In this document: in pieces, positions 1 through 5,782 of the stretch
Numbering within the stretch: position 1 is the first letter of the stretch
Layout of the letters: each line of letters begins with the position of its first letter
From: Deltaproteobacteria bacterium
GTDB taxonomy: Bacteria > Desulfobacterota > Anaeroferrophillalia > Anaeroferrophillales > Tharpellaceae
DNA length: 6,656 nucleotides
Assembly (NCBI GenBank): GCA_030595135.1
Contig: JAUVDU010000091.1
Location: 1-6,656, forward strand
Direction: 5' to 3'
Translations under genes and position numbers: made by a program
The notes under the pieces: generated by a model
The model's database searches: none
The model's input: the letters and a program-made list of their open reading frames with translations, nothing else
Told to the model about the DNA's origin: nothing

Positions 1-58
1 CGGTGGGTGTGGTTTTGTCTTGTCAAGTCTAATTATAATCGGTTAAACGTGAATGTCA

Positions 59-74
59 ATACTGCTTGCAGTAT
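59..74. promoter_or_regulatory. 16-bp palindrome, possible operator
   Basis: ATACTGCTTGCAGTAT has perfect 7-bp arms around a central TT. It lies 39 bp upstream of the promoter-like -35 hexamer at 114-119, where an activator or repressor dimer could bind. No regulator is named by the sequence, and a palindrome this short can arise by chance. Confidence 0.3.
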
Positions 75-113
75 GAAAAATAATAAATATTGTTAGTGAG
101 CTGTAGCTATGTT

Positions 114-142
114 TTGATAAAAGAGTTAATGTTACGTATATT
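114..142 (+). promoter_or_regulatory. Predicted sigma70-type promoter
   Basis: TTGATA (114-119) matches the -35 consensus TTGACA at 5 of 6 positions. TATATT (137-142) matches the -10 consensus TATAAT at 5 of 6. The spacer is the optimal 17 bp. A start near 149-150 would give a leader of about 340 nt before gene 1, or a short non-coding RNA ending at the hairpin at 259-276. Confidence 0.5.
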
Positions 143-151
143 CGCTGAGAA

Positions 152-276
152 GCCCTACTTTGGGCATATTGGCAAAAATGAAACATTGCCACCATAAAGC
201 TATAACTAATAACGACGAACTTTGCTTCTCCCTCACAAACGGGGGCACACCCCAAGAGGGTGCTAACGCACCTTTT
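152..276 (+). ncRNA. Structured leader or small RNA candidate with terminator-like end
   Basis: Directly downstream of the promoter candidate there is a series of short stems: GCCC/GGGC (152-155 with 162-165), GGCAA/TTGCC (171-175 with 186-190), CCCTC/GAGGG (230-234 with 256-260) enclosing GGGG/CCCC (242-245 with 250-253), and GGTGC-TAAC-GCACC (259-272) followed by TTTT (273-276). The CCCTC/GAGGG stem and the final hairpin share bases 259-260, so they compete slightly, as in attenuators. I do not recognise a known riboswitch or RNA family. The final stem is only 5 bp, so termination would be weak. Confidence 0.3.
259..276 (+). terminator. Weak terminator-like hairpin in the leader
   Basis: Perfect 5-bp stem GGTGC/GCACC with a TAAC tetraloop, followed by four T. 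It is short for an intrinsic terminator but correctly arranged. It would end a transcript begun at about 150, either releasing a small RNA of roughly 125 nt or attenuating gene 1. Confidence 0.3.
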
Positions 277-371
277 ACCAGCAATTACCTCAACCCTGGC
301 AGTTTGTACGCGGCATCTGAACATTTAACTTTGCCAAAATAAGTTTTTTACGTTTTTATTAGCCTTTTTTA

Positions 372-399
372 TTGAAAACCGGAAAATTCCTTCGATAAA
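372..399 (+). promoter_or_regulatory. Second promoter candidate nearer gene 1
   Basis: TTGAAA (372-377; 5 of 6 to the -35 consensus) and GATAAA (394-399; 4 of 6 to the -10 consensus) are separated by 16 bp. The overlapping TAAACT (396-401) with an 18-bp spacer is an equal alternative. A start around 406 would give a leader of about 80 nt for gene 1. It is weaker than the candidate at 114-142. Confidence 0.3.
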
Positions 400-486
400 C
401 TATTACAGCGGTGGAAAGTATGGAGCTATAAACGACATTCCACTAGATATTTCACTATCAATATATCGTTTTATTCGGAGGATCAA

Positions 487-1107
487 ATGAAAAGATTATC
501 AAGAGAATACTTGCCCTGCCTGAGCAAATCAACTATAATGATACTCGTTATTTTGTCTCTGCTTCTGCCGTTGGGAATGACGACTGAATCGAGCCACGCC
601 TCTTCAACAGTTGATGAGGCGGTCAGCGGCGGCCTCTTAAAACAGAGACTGGAGGCGCAACAAGGAGTTCTTACCCTTAAATTGCTGGGCGTAACCTCAT
701 ATGAGCTAACGGAACTTTTCCACAACCTGGTCAAAAACACCCCCGGAGTTATTGAAGCCCGGCGCTACCACCTTAACCTTGACCCTAAATCTCCACAAGC
801 TTGTTGTGTCGAATGGCAGATCACGTTTGCCGCGACCACCCCTTTCGCCCTGGAGAGTGAAATCTACAACCGGCTTAAGAATATCACTAATAATGACTCG
901 GCCACCCATTTACTCAATGGTTCCGAGATTACTTTAAGCGCCACTGAATTGGCATCTTTAAAAGCGATCAAACCCTGGCAGGCAACCAGCCACAGTTTAC
1001 GTTTTATCCAGACCCAGACCTTTGCCCAAAGCCAAGAATTCCCATGGCCACACCAACGCCACCATCACAATCGCTGGTCGGATTGTCCTAATCGAGGTTT
1101 TGAATAA
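487..1107 (+). CDS. Secreted protein with type 1 C-terminal module (short form), His-rich tail
   Basis: Gene 1, 206 residues. The ATG follows a strong ribosome binding site, GGAGG at 477-481 with 5-nt spacing. A signal peptide is visible: Lys/Arg near the N-terminus, hydrophobic core 17-31, likely cleavage after Ser-His-Ala38. Residues 47-135 align without gaps to residues 215-303 of gene 3 (32 of 89 identical by hand count), starting in SGGxLKxxLE and including GVxEAxRY, a Trp (W110 here) and TxPFxLxS. The similarity continues to the C-terminus, where both share an EF pair and end in Gly-Phe-Glu. Gene 1 is thus gene 3 without its N-terminal domain: an export signal, a remnant of the linker and the module. 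The tail (about 186-206) is rich in His, with HQRHHH at 189-194, so metal binding is possible but unproven. Cys107-Cys108 are adjacent. I do not recognise a named family. Probable location is the periplasm or the outer membrane surface. Confidence 0.88.
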   Translation: MKRLSREYLPCLSKSTIMILVILSLLLPLGMTTESSHASSTVDEAVSGGLLKQRLEAQQGVLTLKLLGVTSYELTELFHNLVKNTPGVIEARRYHLNLDPKSPQACCVEWQITFAATTPFALESEIYNRLKNITNNDSATHLLNGSEITLSATELASLKAIKPWQATSHSLRFIQTQTFAQSQEFPWPHQRHHHNRWSDCPNRGFE

Positions 1108-1279
1108 AAATTGTAACTATTCAGCGCAAGTAGAAAAACACCATATATTGATAAATTTCAGTGAATTCCGGGTTAGCTGAATAATCACCTAAAAATTTAA
1201 GTTGCGCTTTTTAATAAAATTTGGCACTATTCTACCACTAAATACAAACAACCCAAAAAAATTACAAGTGAGGTTAGAT
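1108..1279. other. Intergenic region with inverted repeats
   Basis: 172 nt between genes 1 and 2. TATTCAGC (1118-1125) is complementary to GCTGAATA (1176-1183). AGCGCAA (1123-1129) is complementary to TTGCGCT (1202-1208), which is followed by a T-run. The pairs overlap at 1123-1125, so they are alternatives. Loops of about 50 and 72 nt make an ordinary terminator doubtful. I see no convincing promoter here, so genes 1 and 2 may be cotranscribed or gene 2 may have its own unrecognised start. Confidence 0.35.
1268..1273 (+). promoter_or_regulatory. Ribosome binding site that fixes the start of gene 2
   Basis: GTGAGG lies 6 nt upstream of the ATG at 1280. The same frame is open from a TTG at 1202, but that start has no ribosome binding site and would place 26 polar residues before the lipoprotein signal. 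The ATG at 1280 is therefore preferred. Confidence 0.7.
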
Positions 1280-2755
1280 ATGAAAGCTTTACGTTTCCTA
1301 CTCCTTGCATCTCTGGCTTTGCTGCTGACCGCCTGTGCCGGTATGACTCCGGTTGATTACGCCCCGACTCAAGCGGAACGGCTGCTTGACCAAAGAGTTG
1401 ACCTCCTGCTTGACGATCTCCTATCCGACCAACGCTTCTCCTCCAGTGAAATGGCTCCGGCCGCCATCGTTCCCGGTTCGGCCATGCAGGGTGAATATTT
1501 CAGCCGCTTGGAAGAACTGCTTTGTGAACGCCTGGAAACCCGCCTGCGGGAATCACATGACATATTTAAACTCTCTCGCCAAAACTGGTTTGAACTACGG
1601 GCCGGACACGCGTTGAGTTTTCAAAATCAACCTCTGGATCGTCGTCAACGCTTACGCTCGGCCATCATTTACCAGGTTGAAATTGCCGCCGACACGGTAT
1701 TAGACCGTGTCAATGCCACGATTACAGCCCGCCATGCCGACGGGCAGGGTCTAACCGGAGTTGTCGCCAGCGGCCCCTTAGGATTTGGCCAGGAAAGCTT
1801 GGCTCGTCAACTCCACTATGCCGCCGCCAATCGTAATCCTTTTCCTGAAGGACTGGAAGAGAGACCTTACTCTTCGTTGGATCGTCTCGCTTACAGTCTG
1901 TCATCAGAGCTTAGCGAAGCTTACCGTAATGGTTTACGGGTGGGCGGCCAAAAAGTTGCCGACCATGAAGTTAAAGTACTTCTTTACACCACATCTTCCC
2001 ACTACCCGACCGGCCTGACCCAAGAGATTCAGAACGCTCTGCAACAAGCTTTGATCAGCCGCCAGGGCTTCACCTGCGTTGTCAGTCGCCAGGATTTCGG
2101 CCCAGCCCTGCAACAGATCGACTTTTACCAATGGCATTCACAGCTTTTCAAACCCGTTGAACTACCACAATTTGAGCCGGGCACGGTGCTTCTCATGGTA
2201 GACATCAGCCAGCCGACCAAACCCGGCACCTTAAGCTTGGCCATGCGTGCTATCTGGCGCACCGATCCACTTGAGGATCAACACGGCAACCTGATTACAG
2301 AAGACGGCAGCGGCACCTACGTCTCCGGATTTACAGCCAAAGCTTATTTTGAAGGTGACCAGTTGCGCTATCGCTACGGCACCAAGCCTCAGACAACAGT
2401 TCACAAAAGAAGAGTAAAGCGTGCTGACCCTAATATAGTTCACAGGGCACGCGAACCCTGGAGCGGCCCGAGTACTGATTTAAATCTCTGTTTCTACGAT
2501 TTCACTGAAACCTTGAGAGACCGAATCTACCCGGTACTTAATCAAGCTCCAGGAGTAACCTGGCTGCGACGGGCGGATGAACTTTGTGACCGCGACTCCG
2601 ACTGTCTCTGTTACGAAATTTGGTACAACGGCACCCGTGAAGATATGTCGGCCTGGCTCAAGCAATATCTAAGAACCTCGAAAAGTGTCAATTTTCGTCT
2701 GACCAGCAATGGCCCGGGCCGCATTGAAGTTCATTTTGATGGAGGATTTAAGTAA
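1280..2755 (+). CDS. Large lipoprotein with FlgO/LpoB-like N-terminal part and type 2 C-terminal module (long form)
   Basis: Gene 2, 491 residues. A lipoprotein signal is clear: MKALRF, a leucine-rich core, then lipobox L-T-A-C with Cys19. Ala at +2 predicts outer-membrane sorting by the enterobacterial Lol rule. Residues about 32-165 (alternating helices and strands, with a long helix around 72-92 and 'IIYQVEI' near 129-135) have the look of the FlgO/LpoB/CsgG class of small envelope domains; this is pattern recognition only. Residues about 230-330 start with a VKVLLY strand and a helix and may be a second related alpha/beta domain. A basic stretch (about 375-391) leads into the C-terminal module (401-491), which aligns without gaps to residues 39-129 of gene 4 (42 of 91 identical). 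Shared features are CFY, DRIYPVL, PGVT, a Cys-x5-Cys-x-Cys-Tyr motif (C436, C442, C444), GPxR and the terminal FDxGFK. It lies 45 nt before gene 3 and is probably cotranscribed with it. It likely anchors a complex in the outer membrane; the function is unknown. Confidence 0.88.
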   Translation: MKALRFLLLASLALLLTACAGMTPVDYAPTQAERLLDQRVDLLLDDLLSDQRFSSSEMAPAAIVPGSAMQGEYFSRLEELLCERLETRLRESHDIFKLSRQNWFELRAGHALSFQNQPLDRRQRLRSAIIYQVEIAADTVLDRVNATITARHADGQGLTGVVASGPLGFGQESLARQLHYAAANRNPFPEGLEERPYSSLDRLAYSLSSELSEAYRNGLRVGGQKVADHEVKVLLYTTSSHYPTGLTQEIQNALQQALISRQGFTCVVSRQDFGPALQQIDFYQWHSQLFKPVELPQFEPGTVLLMVDISQPTKPGTLSLAMRAIWRTDPLEDQHGNLITEDGSGTYVSGFTAKAYFEGDQLRYRYGTKPQTTVHKRRVKRADPNIVHRAREPWSGPSTDLNLCFYDFTETLRDRIYPVLNQAPGVTWLRRADELCDRDSDCLCYEIWYNGTREDMSAWLKQYLRTSKSVNFRLTSNGPGRIEVHFDGGFK

Positions 2756-2787
2756 TATTTTTGCATTAACAACCTAACAATTTTAAC

Positions 2788-2794
2788 AAGGAGG
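2788..2794 (+). promoter_or_regulatory. Perfect Shine-Dalgarno for gene 3
   Basis: AAGGAGG, 6 nt before the ATG at 2801. It is the strongest ribosome binding site of the window and suggests that gene 3 is the most heavily translated member. It also favours the ATG at 2801 over the in-frame ATG at 2816. Confidence 0.75.
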
Positions 2795-2800
2795 AAAAAA

Positions 2801-3913
2801 ATGAGTCAAAGAGTAATGTCAAAAAAATCAGTTTTAACTATCTGTCTGCTAACTATCTGTCTGCTTCTCGGGGCTTTCGCCAGCTCCGCCTTAGCCCAAC
2901 AAAGAATTGTGGTTCTGCCTTTCTATGTTGAAGAGGGCCGCGATGCCAATGAAGGTGGTGATGCCACTCTCCACTTTCGCCGGATGATGCGCTTTATCAA
3001 CAATCAGCTTGTCCGTCACGATTTTGAGGTTATTAATCCTTTTGCTCGTGATGCCAGCGAACGGGAATTCAACCGGGTTATGGAGCGGGCTCGCGAAGAT
3101 TCAGCCATGGCCAGCATGGAAGTCTGCAAACGCTACGGCGTTGATGCCGCCTATATTGTCTGGCTCCGGGTCAAGATTCGCCAAACTCAAGACGGCTTCT
3201 GCAAAGCCAAAGCCCGCCTTGATGGCGAAGGTTTCGATAGTGCCGGACATGATCTCGGAATCGGGGTTTCCAAAACCTGGGTTGAGACCGCCCGTGATTG
3301 TGATGATGCGATTGCCGAGTGTGAAAAAGAGGTTGGTGATTTAGTTGGCCGCAAACTGACAGCCTGGAGCGGCGGACCTAGTCGTGGCGGCGCAGTTGGT
3401 TCCGGCGGCGGCACCGTGGTCGGCAGCAGCTCATCTTCCGGTTCCGGTGGAGCCCTGAAACGCAACCTCGAAAAATATGAAAACATTCTTGAAGTTCGCC
3501 TTGATGGAGCAACTGAATATGAGGCCGCTGAAGTCATGGGCAAAGTCCTCAATACCGCCACCGGCGTTCTTGAAGCCAAACGCTATGGCGCCAATGTCGT
3601 TCCCAACAATCCTAAAGCGAGCTGGTCAACCTGGCGGGTCACTTATGAAGGAACCGATCCTTTCCGCCTGCAATCCAATATTATGACCATGATCAACCAG
3701 GTTCTCGATGCCGGCGGAGAATTGACGTTAAAAGGAGTTCCCTACCGCTACACGGCAGCCGAAGTAAATCTGCTGATGGGAATCAGAACCGGCAGCGCCA
3801 CCAGCCGTATGGTTCAGTTTGTTTTCGACCGTGAAAGAATGCGTGACCGTGAATTTTCCGGCCGCCACGATCCTTACAAAGCCCGGCAACGCAACAAACC
3901 TGGTTTCGAATAG
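2801..3913 (+). CDS. Secreted two-domain protein: CsgG/TolB-N/LpoB-like domain, Gly/Ser linker, type 1 module (long form)
   Basis: Gene 3, 370 residues. The Sec signal peptide is cleaved probably after Ala-Leu-Ala32. Its hydrophobic core contains a tandem LTICL-LTICL duplication. The N-terminal domain (about 34-188) opens with a RIVVLPF strand, then a helix ending in FxVINP, then a helix with MEVCKRYGVDAAYIVWLRV. That order (VLPF strand, helix, F-x-V-I, then a helix leading to YGVDAAYIV) is typical of TolB-N/CsgG/LpoB-type envelope domains; the assignment is inference. Four Cys in this domain (109, 134, 167, 174) could form disulfides. A flexible Gly/Ser linker spans 189-219. The C-terminal module (about 220-342) is homologous to gene 1 and is followed by a basic tail (343-370) ending in KPGFE. 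There is no lipobox, so it should be soluble in the periplasm or secreted, possibly docking to lipoproteins from genes 2 and 4. A terminator follows 25 nt after the stop codon. Confidence 0.9.
   Translation: MSQRVMSKKSVLTICLLTICLLLGAFASSALAQQRIVVLPFYVEEGRDANEGGDATLHFRRMMRFINNQLVRHDFEVINPFARDASEREFNRVMERAREDSAMASMEVCKRYGVDAAYIVWLRVKIRQTQDGFCKAKARLDGEGFDSAGHDLGIGVSKTWVETARDCDDAIAECEKEVGDLVGRKLTAWSGGPSRGGAVGSGGGTVVGSSSSSGSGGALKRNLEKYENILEVRLDGATEYEAAEVMGKVLNTATGVLEAKRYGANVVPNNPKASWSTWRVTYEGTDPFRLQSNIMTMINQVLDAGGELTLKGVPYRYTAAEVNLLMGIRTGSATSRMVQFVFDRERMRDREFSGRHDPYKARQRNKPGFE
2835..2864 (+). repeat. Exact 15-bp tandem duplication in the signal peptide of gene 3
   Basis: TAACTATCTGTCTGC occurs twice head to tail, at 2835-2849 and 2850-2864. 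It adds five residues in frame (LTICL twice) within the hydrophobic core. The lack of any mismatch indicates a recent event, probably replication slippage. Confidence 0.95.
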
Positions 3914-3937
3914 TTTTTTCTTCCTGAAACCATCTTT

Positions 3938-3986
3938 GCCGTTGGTGTCATTTTGACAAAATGATGCCAACGGCTTTTGCCGTTTT
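3938..3986 (+). terminator. Intrinsic terminator after gene 3
   Basis: Arms of 18 nt (3938-3955, beginning GCCGTTGG, and 3957-3974, ending CCAACGGC) pair except at two adjacent positions. The upper part (ATTTTG/CAAAAT) is AT-rich, so the working loop is a few bases around 3956. The stem is followed by TTTTGCCGTTTT (3975-3986). The interrupted T-tract suggests incomplete termination, with read-through to genes 4-6. Confidence 0.75.
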
Positions 3987-3994
3987 CACCAGCT

Positions 3995-3999
3995 GGGAG
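3995..3999 (+). promoter_or_regulatory. Ribosome binding site that fixes the GTG start of gene 4
   Basis: GGGAG lies 6 nt before the GTG at 4006. The longer open frame begins with an ATG at 3961, inside the distal arm of the terminator, with no ribosome binding site. Starting at 4006 places the lipoprotein signal directly at the N-terminus. Confidence 0.7.
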
Positions 4000-4005
4000 A
4001 AAAAA

Positions 4006-4395
4006 GTGTCTATCTTAAAAAACCTTTCTTATCTAATTATTGCCCTTTCTTTTATAATTCTGCAAGGCTGTGCCGGTGGTAGCCGCCGTGGAGTATACCA
4101 TACAAACGACCCTCGACCGCTAACCGCATGTTTCTACCATTTCAATGAGATCTACCAGGATCGCATCTATCCGGTTTTATCACAAACTCCGGGAGTCACC
4201 GCAATCGAACGTTGCTGGTCATCATGCAACCATCAACAACCCTGCCTCTGTTACATTTTGACCTATGATGGTTCTGTAGATGAACTGATTGCCCGGCTGA
4301 ACCAGCGATTACCGGTCAATAAAACAATCCCGTTCCACTGTGAGACAAAGGGCCCAAACCGGCTCGAAGTGATCTTTGACGCCGGCTTTAAATAG
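4006..4395 (+). CDS. Small lipoprotein consisting of the type 2 module (short form)
   Basis: Gene 4, 129 residues from GTG. The signal is MSILKN, a hydrophobic core and the lipobox L-Q-G-C with Cys22; Ala at +2 suggests the outer membrane. After a short linker (23-38), residues 39-129 match residues 401-491 of gene 2 without a gap, 42 of 91 identical by hand count. The protein is therefore an anchor plus one module. It keeps all four module cysteines of gene 2 (C42, C74, C80, C82, with C-x5-C-x-C-Y) and adds C70 and C112, an even number that could form three disulfides in the periplasm. It ends FDAGFK like gene 2. It sits just after the terminator of gene 3 and 60 nt before gene 5. No named family is recognised. 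A role as partner or competitor of gene 2 in the same complex is inference. Confidence 0.87.
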   Translation: MSILKNLSYLIIALSFIILQGCAGGSRRGVYHTNDPRPLTACFYHFNEIYQDRIYPVLSQTPGVTAIERCWSSCNHQQPCLCYILTYDGSVDELIARLNQRLPVNKTIPFHCETKGPNRLEVIFDAGFK

Positions 4396-4455
4396 TGCCT
4401 GACTAAAAACCTGATTTAGGCCCTTACTAATCAATACGACTACAAAGGATAGACA

Positions 4456-5742
4456 ATGTTACTCTTTCGTTTGAAAACATTATTATCGCTTACTCTAGTG
4501 GCGACAATTCTGTCTCTGACCCTTTTTATTCCACGAGTTAATGCGGGATGGCTTGATGTTGTCGGTTCAGTGGGAAAAATCGGCGGAGCCCTCTTGGGGG
4601 GCGGCGCACCCTCGTCATCCGATGAGGCATTTGACAGTGACCCTGGTGTTATCGTTACCAGCGGTGAGGATGTCATCGCCAAAGCCCTTGACCAAATCAA
4701 ACTGGGAGAAAAAATTGCCGCTAAAACCCGGGAGCTGGAGAGTGAAGTTGAAAAAGTTTTTGTCCGCATTCGTACATATCAGGCGATGCAGGGTGCACTC
4801 TGGTTTAACCTCGGAAAAAGCTATTACGAATTGCGTAAAGACTTGCTTGATCTTGATCGTCAGGGAGGTTGCAGCTGTAAAGAGTTCTGCCAACGCACGA
4901 AACAAAAACGCATCTCCCAAATACGCCTTTTCAATCAGGTCGAAATTAAATCCGTAGACGGTCTGGTTGATGCGGCTGAAACCATCAAGTTAAACAATAA
5001 AACCAACCTCGACCTGCGCCGCTCAGTCAACGATGTTATCGCTAAAAACCCGTTGATCGCTTTTGGTTTCACCGACCAGATAAAAAGTCAAAATCGTTCT
5101 CTGAATGCCCTGCTCCAAGCCTATACCGTACGCGTTGGGGATATCTACTTAGCCTTTAATGCCGCAGAAAATACATTCAAAAAAATTGCCGCTGAATTTG
5201 GTCAGGCCGAAAGAGATATGGGAGCCGCGATCAAGAAATACAATCAACAGAGCGGTTTGGTTGCTGCTGAAGCAACCAAACATGTCGGAATTATGGCCCT
5301 GCATGCGGCCAAACTCAGTTCATTGTTAAGTGATCATAACCGGAGTTTCTGGCAAAATATCCAGCTCGGAGCTCAAGTCGCCAACCTGATCAAACGCATC
5401 GGTGTACTCACCAAAACCCTCAATCAATTCTCTAAAACCCGCAAAAAATTTGCGCGCAACTCCGCCACCATCAAGGAAGCCGGAGCTCGGGCTCGCGAAG
5501 AGATCAGCGCCTCAGGAATCACGATCCGCAGTTTGAGAAAAAAGCTCAACAGCTCCTGGGACAAGCAGATTACTGCCATCAACAAGGCGGCAGCCAAAGA
5601 GAAATTAAAAGTTAAAAATCTCAAAATTGAAATGGCAGCTCTTGAAAAAAAGAATCGCAAACAGGTCGGACGCATGTATGCCAAGCTACATAAGGAAGCC
5701 CGGGTAAAGGCTGACAAAGCTTTCGGCAAACCGGTTTTTTAA
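4456..5742 (+). CDS. Secreted, mostly helical coiled-coil-type protein of unknown function
   Basis: Gene 5, 428 residues. The ribosome binding site AAAGGA (4444-4449) lies 6 nt before the ATG. The signal peptide (core about 9-25) is probably cleaved after Val-Asn-Ala30. The mature N-terminus (31-50) is glycine-rich and amphipathic (GWLDVVGSVGKIGGALLGGG), then comes a Ser/Asp-rich acidic stretch (52-62). From about 70 to 420 the protein looks almost wholly alpha-helical, with long charged heptad-like stretches at about 76-135, 205-265 and 320-420. The last 110 residues are strongly basic (many Lys/Arg). A cysteine cluster C139-x-C141-x3-C145 interrupts the first long helix; with three Cys, one would be free or metal-bound. 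It carries none of the shared modules and has no CxxCH heme site. It could be a periplasmic spacer or a filament subunit; a helical pore-forming protein is also conceivable but has no direct support. I do not recognise the family. Confidence 0.88.
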   Translation: MLLFRLKTLLSLTLVATILSLTLFIPRVNAGWLDVVGSVGKIGGALLGGGAPSSSDEAFDSDPGVIVTSGEDVIAKALDQIKLGEKIAAKTRELESEVEKVFVRIRTYQAMQGALWFNLGKSYYELRKDLLDLDRQGGCSCKEFCQRTKQKRISQIRLFNQVEIKSVDGLVDAAETIKLNNKTNLDLRRSVNDVIAKNPLIAFGFTDQIKSQNRSLNALLQAYTVRVGDIYLAFNAAENTFKKIAAEFGQAERDMGAAIKKYNQQSGLVAAEATKHVGIMALHAAKLSSLLSDHNRSFWQNIQLGAQVANLIKRIGVLTKTLNQFSKTRKKFARNSATIKEAGARAREEISASGITIRSLRKKLNSSWDKQITAINKAAAKEKLKVKNLKIEMAALEKKNRKQVGRMYAKLHKEARVKADKAFGKPVF

Positions 5743-5782
5743 TAAATACATCTACAGATATAAATACAGGAACGTAAGCCTC

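Larger units (their letters stand above)
1..486. other. Non-coding upstream region with promoter-like and structured elements
   Basis: This AT-rich stretch holds no gene I can support. Short open frames exist on both strands (about 160-342 on + and 43-324 on -), but the + one starts at a TTG without a ribosome binding site and neither protein looks like a known family. It contains a palindrome (59-74), a strong sigma70-like promoter (114-142), hairpins at 152-165, 171-190, 242-253 and 259-272, a T-rich stretch around 343-370 and a weaker promoter candidate (372-399). It most likely serves as the regulatory region and long 5' leader of gene 1, or encodes a small RNA that ends before gene 1. 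Remains of a mobile or interspersed repeat cannot be excluded. Confidence 0.6.

Noticed and set aside
43..342. Overlapping short open frames on both strands (160-342 + and 43-324 -)
   Set aside because: The + frame starts with TTG and has no ribosome binding site. The two frames lie on top of each other over a structured region, neither has a recognisable domain, and the composition is unlike the real genes.
230..345. Integron attC-like or IS-end sequence in the upstream region
   Set aside because: The hairpins looked suggestive, but no pair of core sites (GTTRRRY/RYYYAAC) at the proper spacing, no terminal inverted repeats and no transposase or integrase are visible.
1221..1238. TTGGCAC at 1221-1227 as a sigma54 promoter of gene 2
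   Set aside because: The -24 half fits, but the -12 position reads TACC in place of TTGC and lacks the required GC.
1202..1279. Longer start of gene 2 at TTG 1202
   Set aside because: No ribosome binding site, and it would add 26 residues before a perfect lipoprotein signal. ATG 1280 with GTGAGG is better.
3187..3579. 130-residue open frame on the minus strand within gene 3
   Set aside because: Shadow of gene 3: low-complexity Pro/Ser-rich translation opposite the Gly/Ser linker, with no ribosome binding site and no signal.
3961..4005. Longer start of gene 4 at ATG 3961
   Set aside because: The ATG is in the terminator stem with no ribosome binding site. GTG 4006 has GGGAG at the right distance and puts the signal peptide at the N-terminus.
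4396..4455. GCCTGA/TTAGGC as a terminator after gene 4
   Set aside because: The stem is only about 6 bp with one G-U pair, and no T-run follows; genes 4 and 5 are more likely cotranscribed.
4456..5742. Gene 5 as a pore-forming helical toxin
   Set aside because: Only the helical character and a Gly-rich N-terminal stretch support it. There is no clear internal membrane hairpin, immunity gene or toxin motif.
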